Counted from the stretch's first letter, positions 12,015-21,711 are shown. The stretch is 64,000 bases of DNA from Lampris incognitus (GCF_029633865.1 NC_079219.1:11157420-11221419), one strand, 5' to 3'. Notes: generated from the sequence alone by a model not told the origin. Numbers and translations: made by a program.

Positions 12015-15000
12015 GATAAACAGAAAGAGAGTAAAAAACAGACACACAAACAGACAGAAACACTAAAATGGGAGTAGAGGGTTTTGACTTGGAGGTTAAA
12101 ATCCCTAGTTGGGAACACGTGGACAGGGTTGTTTAAGAACCCTGCTGAAATATAATAACGAAGGAACCCAACACCCCCACCCCCCCCCACACACCTCCCC
12201 TCCCCCTCAGGGTATCAGGGTTCAACCCTCGGCCCCGCTGGGGGTCCAGGGCCTCCCCGTCCTCGTACCGGCATTGTTGATCAGAATGTCCAGACGCTCC
12301 TCGGTGCACAGGAACTCTTTAGCGAACTGCCGTACCGAGTACAGGGATGCCAGGTCCAGGTGGCGGATCACGACGTTACCATTTCCTGTCGAGCAGCGGA
12401 TTTCCTCCGCAGCACGCTCGGCCCGGGTCAGGTCCCGACATGCCATCACTACCCTGGCCCCTGCAAACACAAATCAAACACACCCCATACTCCTCCTGAC
12501 GGTACAAACTAAAATCCATAATCATCGGAAATAAGCTAATTTAGATGGTATAACATGTTTAATACAACTGGCAGTTGCTGCAGAGAGGGCCCTTTTGCCC
12601 TCCTCCCAAATAAAACAATAAGATAATTAAAAATCGCCTCTTACCTCTGCGTGCCATGTCTCGTGAGGTTTCCTTGCCGATACCGGTGTTTGCTCCTGTT
12701 ATCAGCACTGTCTTCCCGTCCAGCTGGACTGAACAGCAACAAACCCCACCACCGATCCACCGCCTCAGAACCGCAAAGCCTGAAAAACACAATCAGCACC
12801 ATCACTACCATCAGCACCATCACTACCATCAGCACCATCACTACCATCAGCACCATCGCCGTGGCAATTATGATGGCAGCGGGTCAGTAACCAAATGTAG
12901 TAGACTGTATTTGTAGCCCTCAGTGTCCAACAATAGAAGGCTGTGGTTATACTGGCCACCTCCCAGTGTCCATCAATAGAAGAAAATAGTTGTACTGGCA
13001 GGCTTCCAGTATCAAACAATAGAAGACAGTGGTTATACTGGCCACCTCCCAATGTCCAGTAATAGAAGACAGTGGTTATACTGGCCACCTCCCAATGTCC
13101 AGTAATAGAAGACAGTGGTTATACTGGCCACCTCCCAATGTCCAGTAATAGAAGACAGTGGTTATACTGGCCACCTCCCAGTGTCCATCAATAGAAGAAA
13201 GTAGTTGTACTGGCAGGCTTCCAGTATCAAACAATAGAAGACAGTGGTTATACTGGCCACCTTCCAATGTCCAGTAATAGAAGACAGTGGTTATACTGGC
13301 CACCTCCCAATGTCCAGTAATAGAAGACAGTGGTTATACTGGCCACCTCCCAATGTCCATCAATAGAAGAAAGTAGTTGTACTGGCAGGCTTCCAGTATC
13401 AAACAATAGAAGACAGTGGTTATACTGGCCACCTCCCAATGTCCAGTAATAGAAGACAGTGGTTATACTGGCCACCTCCCAATGTCCAGTAATAGAAGAC
13501 AGTGGTTATACTGGCCACCTCTCAATGTCCAGTAATAGAAGACAGTGGTTCTACTGGCCACCTCCCAATGTCCAGCAACAGAGGACGATGGTTGTATTGG
13601 GTGGTGTGGGGCTGAGACAGAAGCTGGTATACAGGAAATCTTTCCTTGAAATTTTAATTTCAAAGTGAAAGCAACACAACTGATCAGAGATCAGATAATC
13701 ACTTCTGTCTACTGGGGGGTTACCATGTTGATGTACCTGGCTGTATGTGGGTTGTATGATGGTTGTGTGGTTGTATGTTGGTTGTGTTAGGTTCTATGTT
13801 GTTGTTGGTTGTGTATGGCTGTATGTGGTTATATTGTGGTTGTGTGTGGTTATATGTTGGTTGTATGTTGGTTGTATGATGGTTGTGTGTTGGTTGCATA
13901 TTGCATGTTGGTTGTGTTGGGTTCTGTGTTGGTTGTTGGTAGTTGGGGTTGTGTGGTTGTATGTTGGTTGTGTGTAGTTGTATGTTGGTTGTGTGTTGGT
14001 TGCATATTGTATGTTGGTTGTGTGTTGGTTGTATGTTGGTTGCATATTGTATGTTGGTTGTATGTTGGTTGCATATTGTATGTTGGTTGTGTTGGTTGTT
14101 GGTAGTTGGAGTTGTATGTTGGTTGTGTGTTGGTTGCATATTGTATGTTGGTTGTGTTGGTAGTTGGGGTTGTATGTTGGTAGTTGGAGTTGTATGTTGG
14201 TTGTGTGTTGGTTGCATATTGTATGTTGGTTGTGTTGGGTTCTGTGTTGGTTGTTGGTAGTTGGGGTTGTGTGGTTGTATGTTGGCTGTGTGATTGTATG
14301 TTGGTTGTGTGATTGTATGTTGGTTGTGTATTGGCTGTGTTGGTTTCTAATTAGACACCGGATAATTAGTAAATAAATAAATAAAACAAACGAAACGACC
14401 AACATATATTACAAATGGGTGCATGTGGTATAATAGCAGAGAGACGTGGTATAAGTAAGGTTTTAACAGGAAGCTGAGAAGGTTCAGCCTGAACAACCTG
14501 CCCGTTGTTTTACACTTCCAATCACCAATCACCCACTATCAATACCACAAAACATAAAAACCTAAGGAGAAACAGTCAGTCATTATAATAAAGAAATCAA
14601 TCATTACAATAAAGAAATCAGTCATTACAATAAAGAAATCAGTCATTATAATAAATAAATCCGTCATTATAATAAAGAAATCAGTCATTACAATAAAGAA
14701 ATCAGTCATTATAATAGAGAAATCGGTCATTATAATAAAGAAATCAGTCATTATAATAAAGAAATCGGTCATTATAATAAATAAATCAGTCATTATAATA
14801 AAGAAATCAGTCATTATAATAAAGAAATCAGTCATTATAATAAAGAAATCAGTCATTATAATAAAGAAATCGGTCATTACAATACAGGAAAGTGCTTCTA
14901 TGTTTTATCTCCGTTACTACAAGCCTGGTCTACTCTGCAGCTTTTGGACCGGGACCGTAGGACCGGTGGAATGTTGCGCTACCCGCCAGTAGTGAGCGCT

Positions 15001-15118
15001 TCCTGTCAGCGCAGCCCAGCGCTCTGCACGCGGGCCGGCAGGAGGACTACTTACACAGCAGAACTGCTCCGAGCGCGGCGCCGAAGCGGACCGAGTGTGC
15101 GGTCCAGCCGGACTCCAT
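4618..15118 (-). CDS. Retinol dehydrogenase, RDH11/12/13-like short-chain dehydrogenase (7 exons)
   Basis: The enzyme family interconverts retinol and retinal with NADP(H) at microsomal or mitochondrial membranes. Exons in coding order are 15118-15055, 12779-12645, 12460-12269, 11952-11791, 11349-11230, 8336-8132 and 4723-4618. All have GT-AG borders and matching phases and give 984 nt, 327 residues, the usual family length. The N-terminus is a hydrophobic anchor (about residues 10-26) followed by Arg-Arg-Trp. The cofactor motif TGANTGIG is at 49-56, NNAG at 128-131, VNVSS near 175-179 and the catalytic YxxxK at Tyr205/Lys209. Wording such as GVC before the Rossmann fold and [12 protein letters not shown] fits RDH12-like members, while the C-terminus resembles RDH13, so the paralogue is not settled. 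No frameshift or lost motif was seen. Introns are packed with repeats. Confidence 0.93.
4839..5208 (+). repeat. Two (TG)n microsatellites with TTAGGG-like sequence between
   Basis: Runs of TG occupy 4839-4883 and about 5133-5208. Between them (about 4998-5062) lie degenerate GGATTA/TTAGGG units. All open frames through these runs are low-complexity artefacts. The block is in the last intron of the retinol dehydrogenase gene. Confidence 0.9.
5230..6385 (+). mobile_element. Non-autonomous hAT transposon with residual BED-type transposase start
   Basis: The ends CAGGGGTCCCCAACC and GGCTGGGGACCCCTG are inverted repeats, and the flanks GGCTACAC/GCCTACAC form an 8-bp target duplication with one mismatch, as expected for hAT. 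Inside, 5496-5705 opens with [12 protein letters not shown] and [11 protein letters not shown], matching the N-terminus of ZBED5/FAM200-like hAT transposases. It stops just after PRPCV, and the catalytic part is absent, so this is an internal-deletion derivative. Confidence 0.85.
5895..6045 (+). repeat. About five 29-bp tandem repeats inside the hAT element
   Basis: The unit reads about GCTTAGCGGCTAGTCGTGTT plus GCTAAGGCT, with G/A differences between copies. It lies between the transposase remnant and the right terminus. Confidence 0.85.
6386..6799. other. Intron sequence, nothing recognised
   Basis: About 400 bases between the hAT and Tc1 insertions in the last retinol dehydrogenase intron. 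No motif or repeat was recognised. Confidence 0.5.
6800..8050 (-). mobile_element. Tc1-like transposon with broken transposase
   Basis: Inverted ends share ACAAAGTATTGGGACAC (left about 6812, right about 8040). On the minus strand, 7999-7568 encodes the paired-type DNA-binding region ([32 protein letters not shown]). Catalytic-domain pieces follow at 7590-7160 ([12 protein letters not shown]) in other frames. Frame breaks make it inactive. Confidence 0.88.
8132..8336 (-). CDS. Retinol dehydrogenase exon 6
   Basis: It carries [14 protein letters not shown] and the C-terminal [15 protein letters not shown] block typical of the RDH11-14 group. The acceptor is CCCCTGCAG and the donor TTCAG|GTAAAC. 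A decayed copy of this exon and its upstream intron lies at 51865-52015. Confidence 0.95.
8360..8470 (-). repeat. Tandem AGGAAATACT..CTGAACC repeats, continued at 10366-10400
   Basis: Units of about 18-22 bp reading AGGAAATACTCCACTGAACC run up to 8470, stop at the inverted-repeat element, and resume at 10366. The same motif, inverted, precedes the dead exon copy at 51865. Confidence 0.7.
8475..10355. mobile_element. Inverted-repeat element, copy 2, with an L2 LINE inside
   Basis: The left end CCCAATCTCAATGTCCACAC and right end GGAGATTGAGACTGGGCC match the termini of the element at 3396-4372, as does the subterminal GGCTTCGGC.GCGTTCC. It splits a tandem repeat that continues on both sides, which supports insertion. 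An L2 fragment at 9000-9720 lies within. Confidence 0.5.
9000..9720 (+). mobile_element. L2-type LINE, C-terminal fragment and 3' end
   Basis: The frame 9010-9387 encodes [20 protein letters not shown] and a later [17 protein letters not shown], the conserved C-terminus of fish L2/Maui-like reverse transcriptases. Downstream pieces continue in other frames. The 3' end carries the usual ATAAAGTATCTTATCTTATC tail. It is 5' truncated. Confidence 0.85.
10690..11110. repeat. Degenerate TGGGCC-rich dispersed repeat
   Basis: Short motifs such as GATGTG..CCTGAAGTGGCCC, AATATGGCCCAAATAT and GGGCCA recur in both orientations. Such sequences are frequent in fish DNA-transposon remnants. It lies in intron 5 of the retinol dehydrogenase gene and has no coding content. 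Confidence 0.5.
11230..11349 (-). CDS. Retinol dehydrogenase exon 5 (catalytic YxxxK)
   Basis: It encodes KIDFDDL and [12 protein letters not shown], placing the active-site Tyr and Lys at residues 205 and 209. Borders are TTTACAG acceptor and ACAG|GTGAGC donor. Confidence 0.95.
11634..11765 (+). repeat. Tail of the GGCGGCACGGTGG SINE
   Basis: It contains GCCTGTCCAGGGTGTCTCCC, GGGATAGGCTCCAGCATCCC and ends in GGATGGATGG units that run close to the exon 4 donor of the retinol dehydrogenase gene. Confidence 0.8.
11791..11952 (-). CDS. Retinol dehydrogenase exon 4
   Basis: It encodes [14 protein letters not shown], the invariant NHLGHFLLT and the VNVSS strand with the catalytic serine. Borders are CTGTCAG acceptor and GAGGAG|GTGAAA donor; the donor flanks a GATGGATGG-type repeat. 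Confidence 0.95.
11970..12010. repeat. (CA)n microsatellite
   Basis: About twenty CA units, just upstream of exon 4 of the retinol dehydrogenase gene in transcript order, read as (TG)n in the transcript. Confidence 0.9.
12269..12460 (-). CDS. Retinol dehydrogenase exon 3
   Basis: It begins within [10 protein letters not shown], the cofactor-specificity region, and ends in the NNAG motif. Acceptor TTTGCAG, donor GCCG|GTACGA. Confidence 0.95.
12645..12779 (-). CDS. Retinol dehydrogenase exon 2 (Rossmann glycine motif)
   Basis: It encodes the end of the membrane anchor, GGGVC, and the [10 protein letters not shown] nucleotide-binding motif. The acceptor TTTTTCAG is directly preceded by an 18-bp tandem repeat; the donor is AGAG|GTAAGA. 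Confidence 0.95.
12788..12858. repeat. 18-bp tandem repeat next to the exon 2 acceptor
   Basis: About four copies of CACCATCACTACCATCAG. The array ends roughly ten bases from the acceptor of retinol dehydrogenase exon 2. Confidence 0.9.
12918..13600. repeat. 43-bp minisatellite with a 172-bp higher-order period
   Basis: The monomer contains AGTGGTTATACTGGCCACC and CCAATGTCCAGTAATAGAA. A variant with GTTGTACTGGCAGGCTTCC starts near 12977, 13191 and 13363. The last two are 172 bp apart (four monomers) and the first pair about 214 (five). Matching minus-strand open frames 172 bp apart confirm the period. It lies in retinol dehydrogenase intron 1. Confidence 0.9.
13738..14345. repeat. TGTTGGTTGTA-type minisatellite
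   Basis: About 600 bp of variants of TGTATGTTGGTTGTG and TTGGTTGCATATTG. Long open frames on both strands (Asn-Gln-His-Thr rich on minus) only reflect the repeat. It is in retinol dehydrogenase intron 1. Confidence 0.9.
14577..14883. repeat. 22-bp tandem repeat
   Basis: About fourteen units of AAAGAAATCAGTCATTATAA with TA added and minor C/T and A/G variants. It is in retinol dehydrogenase intron 1. Confidence 0.95.
15055..15118 (-). CDS. Retinol dehydrogenase exon 1 (start codon)
   Basis: The ATG at 15118 follows a GC-rich leader (GGAG before ATG). Twenty-one codons plus one base end at CTGT|GTAAGT, and the phase fits exon 2 exactly, creating a Leu-Leu-Cys-Phe hydrophobic core. It was chosen because it is the only upstream ATG segment seen with a strong donor in the right phase and a peptide completing the signal anchor. 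Confidence 0.8.
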
Positions 15119-15540
15119 CTCCGGTTCCGAACCTCCGGACCAGGGCCAGACCAAGAACCGGCCGGGTTCCTCTCTCATGGACGGGACGTCGTGTGGCGGT
15201 TTCTTGGAGCAGAACGGACCTATGAATAGGGTTTAATCACCTTACAGCCGGAGCTTTGCCCGCAGGATTAGCGGAAGATTAACGCCGGCAGAGCCTCGTG
15301 TTGCCCGGCCAGGAGTCTCCTCCCGCCCCGGTGCTCCCGGACATCAACCGGCAGACGTGAAGGATGTCTGAATGAGAGGAGAAATAATCCGGTGAAAGGG
15401 CAGACGACGTTATGTAGGACCGAAAGAGGATGAAGCCCATTTATGCCGTAAACAACGGAGAGGATGGACCGCGCGGTACCACGAGGGCTTCCCGTCAAGC
15501 CTTCATATTTCCTGCGCTCATAAACAAGATTCATCATCCT
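15119..15540 (-). promoter_or_regulatory. CpG-rich 5' region of the retinol dehydrogenase gene
   Basis: From 14950 to about 15500 the sequence turns GC-rich with many CG pairs (GCGCGG, ACGTCG), unlike the AT-rich surroundings, and it covers exon 1 and its upstream side. This is typical of a vertebrate CpG-island promoter. No TATA box or start site can be fixed by eye. Confidence 0.55.
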
Positions 15541-15570
15541 TACAAATGGTATATGAATCTATACACGGAC

Positions 15571-15674
<104 letters not shown>

Positions 15675-16042
15675 GGATGGATTACACCCACACTTAGTGT
15701 TCTGGTCTGTTTTGCGGGTAAAACGTCAAGTCTTATAACACTGGGTCAAAACGCCACATCGTTAGTTAATTTGCCCATAATTTCCGATTGCTTTCACTCA
15801 AAATGCAAATGAGCAGCACGCGTTGGCAACCCTGTAAACACAAATGTCGTACAATGGAGAGAAGAATCAATAAAGTCCAGCTAATCAAAACTGATGATTG
15901 TTTTCTGGTGAATTCTATCACTCTCGCGTGCATGTGTGCATATGTTCATTGCAGGAATCCTTAAAGCATAGGCAAACTACCCCAAACAACAGCCACTCAC
16001 ACCACACAGTGACGCCGTGATGTGGATGAAAAGTTGAGGCCC

Positions 16043-16078
<36 letters not shown>

Positions 16079-16513
16079 GAGAGGCCTGACTGGATGACCA
16101 GTGAGATGCTACAGTCACATGTGCGGTGGTTTGGACTACTGTGATAAATATGTGTGTGGAAATGCGGAGGGCGTAACAATCTGCAGGGTACTGCAGCAGC
16201 ATCACACAGGCCTGGGACAGTAACTCGGTGGTCAGGTCGACGTAGGGCACAGATAGTGAAGGTGGATGCAGTCAGGGTTGTCCGTGTCATCTTGATCAAT
16301 GATTGCCTGTCATCGTTTATGCAATTATAAAGACGTGTTTCCATTCGGAGACAATGTTGCACTCGTTGACGACTTAATTTTGAAACATGAGTTTAACCTT
16401 TTGGATGCTTTAAGGACTTTTGCGGGTGAGATAGTGTCGCTCTCCACAGACCGAATCTGTTTTTAAGTGTTATCAATCAAGTTGTCCCACTCGCGCCACA
16501 CGTCCCATTTCAG
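15675..16513. other. Intergenic, no gene; (GA)n at 16041-16083
   Basis: No open frame with recognisable motifs. A GA run at 16041-16083 is the only clear structure. Confidence 0.5.
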
Positions 16514-16800
16514 AATTAGAAGCAGAATCAGGTTTATTTGCCATGTAGGTTCGCACCTGCATGGCATTTGACTCCGGTTTCGTGGCTCTCTCAGTGTACT
16601 TAACATAGAATAACAACACAACAATCTTCAGATATATACTACACAAGGATTGATTTACATAGGCGAAATAAGAGGTGATAAGGTGCAATGGTGCAGAGAA
16701 TATATCAGAGATGCTGAAATAGATGTTAGCAGGTTACTTACATACATGCCTGAGGTAGATGGACGTGACAGAGCGTACCAGCATACGTACAATGTACAGT
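16514..16800 (-). repeat. Fish non-LTR 3'-end repeat fragment
   Basis: The start resembles the common fish motif AATCAGGTTTATTTGCCATG followed by degenerate sequence with a CCTGAGGTAGATGGACG stretch. It is probably the end of a Rex/L2-type element. The assignment is tentative. Confidence 0.4.
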
Positions 16801-16804
16801 ACAG

Positions 16805-18360
16805 TACACTGTGTGCACAATTATTAAGTGAGTATTTTGACCATATCATCATTTTTATGCATATTTTCCAACTCCAAGCTGTACAAACTTGAGTGCTTAT
16901 TGGATGTGAGCATATCAGGTGATGTGTATTTGTGTAATGAGGGAGGGTGTGGCCTAAGGAGATCAACAACCTATATCGAGGTGTGCATAATTATTAGGCA
17001 AATTCTTTTCCTCAGGCAACATGGGCCGAAAGAGAGTTGACTGACTCTGAAAAGTCAAAAATTGTAAAAAATCTTTCAGAGGGAAGCAGCACGCTTGAAA
17101 TTGCAAAGATATTGGGTCGCGATCACAGAACTATCAAACGTTTTGTTGCAAAAAGTCAACAGGGTCGAAAGAAACGTGTTGAGAAAAAAAGACGCAAATT
17201 AACTGCCAAAGATTTACGAAAAATCAAGCGTGAAGCTACTAGGAACCCATTGTCCTCCAGTGCTGGCATATTCCAGAACTGTAACCTACCTGGGGTACCC
17301 AGAAGTACGAGGTGTTCAGTGCTCAGAGACATGGCCAGGGTAAGGAAGGCTGAAATCCGACCACCATTGAACAAGACACATAAGTTGAAACGTCAAGACT
17401 GGGCCAAGAAATACCTGAAGACAGATTTTTCAAAGGTTTTGTGGACTGATGAAATGAGAGTGACTCTTGACGGACCAGATGGATGGGCCCGTGGCTGGAT
17501 CAGTAAGGGGCACAAAGCTCCACTTCGATTCAGACGCCAGCAAGGTGGAGGTGGGGTTCTGGGCTGGTATCATTGAAGATGAGCTAGTTGGACCTTTTCG
17601 GGTTGAAGATGGACTTAAAATCAACTCCCAGAACTACTGCCAGTTTTTAGAGGACACTTTCTTCAAGCAGTGGTACAGAAAAAAGCCTGCATCTTTCAAG
17701 AAGACCATGATTTTTATGCAGGACAATGCTCCATCACATGCATCAAAGTACTCCACTCTATGGCTTGCCAGTAAAGGCCTTAAAGATGACAGGAAATGAC
17801 ATGGCCCCCTTCCTCACCTGACTTAAACCCTATTGAGAACTTGTGGGCTCTCTTTAAATGGGAGATTTACCATGAAGGAAAGTGTACACCTCCCTGAACA
17901 GTGTCTGGGAGGCTGTGGTTGCTGCTGCACAAAAAGTTGATTGTCAACAGATAAAGAAATTGACAGACTCCATGGATGGAAGGCTTGTGACGGTTATTGA
18001 AAAGAAGGGTGGCTATATTGGTCACTGACTTTTTTTTTGTGGAAATGTTAGAAATGTTTATCTGTAAATTTTAGGTTGTTTGTTCATTATTTTCACTTTA
18101 TAGATGATAATAAACAAGTGATATGGGAAAATATTCGATTTTCATTTAGTTGCCTAATAATTCTGCGCACCAATATTTGCCAAATAATTGTGCACACTGA
18201 GATATTCTCTTAAGAAAGACAAAACCTGACTTTTACATTCTTAAATATTCAGGTTTGAGCTTTATTAACATTTTGGATTGAGCGAGCGTGCTGTAGTTGT
18301 TAAAAAATAAAATGAATCGTCAGAAATACAACTTGCCCAATATTTGTGCACGCGGTGTAT
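16805..18360 (+). mobile_element. Tc1-like transposon, near complete, with broken transposase
   Basis: The end TACACTGTGTGCACAATTATT is inverted at 18360 as TACACCGCGTGCACAAATATT. The transposase opens at 17037 (MTDSEKSKIVKNLSEGSS), with an HTH (TLEIAKILGRDHRTIKRFV) and the first catalytic Asp in LWTDEM. It shifts frame near 17530, continues to about 17799 with MQDNAPSHA (second Asp), and a further break precedes [11 protein letters not shown] (acidic third residue) at about 17816. At least two frame changes make it a pseudogene. Confidence 0.9.
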
Positions 18361-18840
18361 GTTGGATGCCCACCTTAGGTCCTGGGAGATTGTGGAACCC
18401 AGAAATCTGTAGGTTTTCACCGCAGACACCGTGCTGTTGAGTATGGTGGGGGGGGGGGCAGTGTTGGGGGGCTCCTCCTAAAGTCCACTGCCATCTCCAC
18501 TGTTTTGAGTGTGTTAAGCTCGAGGTTGTTATGGCCGCACCAGAGGGCCAGGTGATAAAACTCCCATCTATATGCAGACTCATTACCATCCCGGTGAAGG
18601 CCAGTGATGCTTGTGCCGTCCACAAACTTCAGGAGTTTAACAGACGGGTCACCTGAGGTGCAGTCATTTGTGTAGAGAGAGAAGAGTAGAGGGGAGAGCA
18701 CACATCCCTGGGGGGCGCCAGAGCTGATGTGCGGGTGCTGGATGTGATTTTCCCCCAGCCTCACCAGCTGCTTCCTGTCTGTCAGGAAGCTTTTAATCCA
18801 CTGGCAGATGGGGGCTGGTACAGTGAGCTGGGTGAGTTTG
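18361..18840 (-). mobile_element. L2-type LINE reverse-transcriptase fragment
   Basis: The minus-strand frame around 18840-18420 encodes SSGAPQGCVLSPLLFSLYTN, LLKFVDG and NNLELNTLKTVEMAVDF, conserved RT blocks of fish L2 elements. The catalytic FADD has become FVDG. Truncated at both ends. Confidence 0.85.
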
Positions 18841-19020
18841 GAGAGAGATCCCTCCTCTGTTGATCTCCCTGTGGTTTTTTTCTCCCTGTTCAAGGTTTTT
18901 TTTTAGGGAGTTGTTCTTTAGGGTCTAAGGACAGGATGTTGTGTTGCTGTAAAGCCCCTTGAGGCAAATTTGTAATTTGTGATATCGGGCTATACAAATA
19001 AAATTGACTTACTTGACTTG
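18841..19020 (+). repeat. Dispersed repeat R1, second copy
   Basis: Matches 1141-1345: CCCTCCTCTGTTGATCTCCC, TTTAGGGAGTTGTTC, AGGACAGGATGTTGTGTTG and a TATACAAATAAAATTGACTT tail. Confidence 0.65.
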
Positions 19021-19155
19021 TTGCTCACTATATTTGTAGTATCTAGCCTATATTTGTTCAATTTTCATGAACTACAAGTCCCAGTTTATTTCTGCTCACG
19101 TCTACCGTCCAGCTTCGCTGTCGTTAAGTGTTTCTCTGTAGTTCGGGTGCAATGG

Positions 19156-19378
19156 TACACTGTAAATTCTAAAAGTTAACTTTACATAAAAAACAACAAC
19201 AACTAGGAAATCGATTACCCTTGGAAAAAGTAAGTAAATGAGCTTAATTGTGTCAAGTTCACGTCGCATAAAATCATTTCGCATAACTTGACACAATTAA
19301 GTCCATTTACCTACTTTTCCCAAGTGTAATCGAGTTCCTATTTTTTAAGTAAACTTAACCTTTAGAATTGACAGTGTA
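19156..19378. mobile_element. Foldback MITE, about 223 bp
   Basis: The ends TACACTGTAAATTCTAAAAG and CTTTAGAATTGACAGTGTA are inverted repeats, and the interior is also nearly palindromic (AATTGTGTCAAGTT and AACTTGACACAATT). No coding capacity. The TA at each end would fit a Tc1-type target duplication. Confidence 0.8.
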
Positions 19379-20268
19379 ACGCGAACATAAGGTGTTGCCA
19401 TGGCAACGTTGCCATTTCTGCTCCTGCCCCTGCTTTGCTCACCTGTCCTCCATTCCCTGATGGACGTGCCGTTTCTGATCCTGCCCTGCTCACCTGTTCC
19501 CAATTTCCCTGACTGGCTCCTCAGCAGTATATATTTCCCCCTGGTTGCCCCGGCTCATTGTCAGTTTAGAAACGTTACCTCTGGTGGCTTATGTTGGCTG
19601 GGTGCTTCATGCCTGCTTCGCGCCTTCTGCTTCAGTTTCTGTACGTACCTTTTCTCATGGAAGTCTTGCTTTATCCCAGCCTGTTGCCGCTGTCAACGTT
19701 TGGGTCGTGTGCTCGCCGTGACGGTCTTCCATTTTATTTACAATCTTATCATTATCTGGGATCCATGGACTATCTTTATATTTCCGTTTACTGTTGAATT
19801 ATTTTATTGGGCAATTGTTGTCCTAAGAATTGAAATGTTTAGGAATGACTCGTAAGCGTTATCCGTATCTATATCTTAGTTAGGTTGCTGATATAAAGGC
19901 TACAGAAGAGTTGAGCCTCGAAATCAAGGATGGTGGCAGTCTGAAGGGCGCATTGATAGCCGTATCATGGGACAGTCTCGGATTACATTGTATTTGAAGA
20001 TTCAGAGAGCCCTTTAACAGAAGCAACTACTTCTGCCGTTACTGCTAGACAGGGACACATTTCAGAAACGACCGGAAAAAGTAGGCCCCAAGAGGACAAT
20101 TGAAAACTAGTATTGAACAACTTGATAGTGACTCGGCTATGGTCAACGGAATCAAATGTGATCCTGTTTTCAATAACCTGAAACGTTCGTGTTTGTTTCC
20201 CAGGTCTCCCTACTTGTTTGGGCCATGACACGTTTGAGGGGGTAGTCTCATAACTTAGCAATGTACTG
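19379..20268. other. Intergenic, nothing firmly recognised
   Basis: A C/T-rich stretch (19400-19560) with imperfect internal repeats around CTGCTCACCTGT. Open frames here have no motif. Confidence 0.45.
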
Positions 20269-20269
20269 T

Positions 20270-20665
20270 AGCGAATTCGGGGGACAACGCAACCACAGGA
20301 ACTGCCGCGGCCGGGAAGCGAACCCGTATCGCCCGCACCGCAGGAGGCATCGCTAACCGCTCGACTAAAGGGTCAGAGCCGCCGGCTAGCGTGTCTTATC
20401 CATCCACGTTACACTACCCCCCCCCTCCTTCGGGAAGCGCGTCCCCGCGCTTAAGCATATCCGCTCCTTCACGCCTCAGGGCGCCTACGCTTCCGATGGC
20501 CTTACGGTCGCTCCATCCCACTTCTGACACCAATGTAGCGAATTCGGGGGACAACGCAACCACAGGAACTGCCGCGGCCGCACCGCAGGAGACATTGCTA
20601 ACCGCTCGACTAAAGGGTCAGACCCAGCGGCCAGCGTGTCTTCTTATCCATGCACGTTACAGTAC
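20270..20665 (-). repeat. Two tandem copies of tRNA-like SINE C
   Basis: Both copies (20270-20400 and about 20535-20665) start with GTAGCGAATTCGGGGGACAA and continue through GCAACCACAGGAACTGCCGC. The second lacks an internal segment around GAAGCGAACCCGTATCGCCC. Read on the minus strand they contain GAGCGGTTAGCGATG and GGGTTCGCTTCCCGG, like tRNA A and B boxes. Other copies: 29110-29270 (+) and 63014-63169 (-). Confidence 0.75.
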
Positions 20666-20884
20666 ATTAGCCATCTTATAAATATTAAGAAACACTTTAC
20701 ATACGTCCAGTTAAACGGGCGCAGTTCGCATATTAAGGGAGTGATTCGAACAACAGGCCATGTGAAGTTAAAGAAGATGGGGAGAAACTTGGGGGTTATG
20801 TAGCACAGAACTAGTGCTTTTTATGATCGCTCCCTCCTTATATTGGGGATCGTATGAAGAATCCAATTGACAACCAAGTTTAGC

Positions 20885-21600
20885 AATTGTGCCTAAAACT
20901 GAGGGAAATTGTCGAGCTGATTTGTGCGCCAAAAACCAGCCATGGCCAGATTGTATACTTCAAGATTCTCGTTGAAGAATATATACACTTCAGATGTTCC
21001 ATGTACCCTGACTCTCCACTAAAACCCAAACATCACTATTTTGTGCAACATCCAGACTACATTTGGCTCTCTAATTTAGACTGTGGACCCTACGGCTTGA
21101 AAGCGAGCATTGCTATTTCAGACGGTGCAAGGAGTGCACAACATCAAAAGTTTGTGCAGCTCACTGGCAGAAAAGCACCAGTTATTGTAGGTACGACTAG
21201 CAAGCAACTTTGAAGAGCTCTACAGTCGCAGGATGTTGGCTAACGGGAAAAACACTAGCGTTGTCAACTGTAGTGTACAAGAATACTAATATTCCAAGGT
21301 GCTGGTTGTGGCAGATGGTGACAGTATTGTTTGGGAAAATTGTATTGATTTTACTTGATCAAAGCGGAGTACACCTGATTGTGGAGACGTACCAGTCTGT
21401 TGGTGTTGGTTGCCCGACTCTAGAGGGGGACTACATGTGTGTGGCCATAGACAATAGTTGACTACTACCCACTATCAAACTATGACTTATGTGGTGTTTA
21501 GGTGGTTGCACTTCACAACTTTGTCTTTTTTTTCTTTCTTGCAGGTGTTGCAATGCCTAAAACAATTGTGGATGCAATCACAGCAGCACTCCCAAGACTG
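20885..21600 (+). pseudogene. Decayed transposon-related coding sequence
   Basis: Frame fragments encode CLKLREIVELICAPKTSHGQ and PLKPKHHYFVQHPDY, then in other frames LESEHCYFRRC and SLCSSLAEKHQLL. These resemble a multi-copy protein of fish mobile elements in which a KPKHHYxxHYP motif precedes a RFESKHxYF block. At least two frameshifts separate the blocks. The family name is not known to me. It abuts the THAP transposase element. Confidence 0.45.
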
Positions 21601-21711
21601 GTCGAAGATCCGCTGAGGTCATTCGCGTCTTAAGCTATGACGTAGGCACGTCCCTGTTGCGTAGGCGCGCGCGCGCGAATTTGCTTCCGGCTCCATTGAC
21701 TTGTTGACAAT

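Noticed and set aside
12918..13600. Regular repeats that could be mistaken for a CRISPR array
   Set aside because: Units are head-to-tail minisatellite monomers without unique spacers, in a vertebrate intron.
13720..14405. Long minus-strand open frames rich in Asn, Gln, His and Thr
   Set aside because: They are produced by the TGTTGGTTGTA-type minisatellite and lie inside an intron.
14539..14877. Open frame with a repeated FFIIMTD peptide
   Set aside because: The 22-bp tandem repeat read in frame; it is intronic and has no other coding sign.
15268..15537. Minus-strand frame upstream of retinol dehydrogenase exon 1 as the true first exon
   Set aside because: It has no suitable donor in the needed phase, while the ATG at 15118 has both donor and anchor-type peptide.
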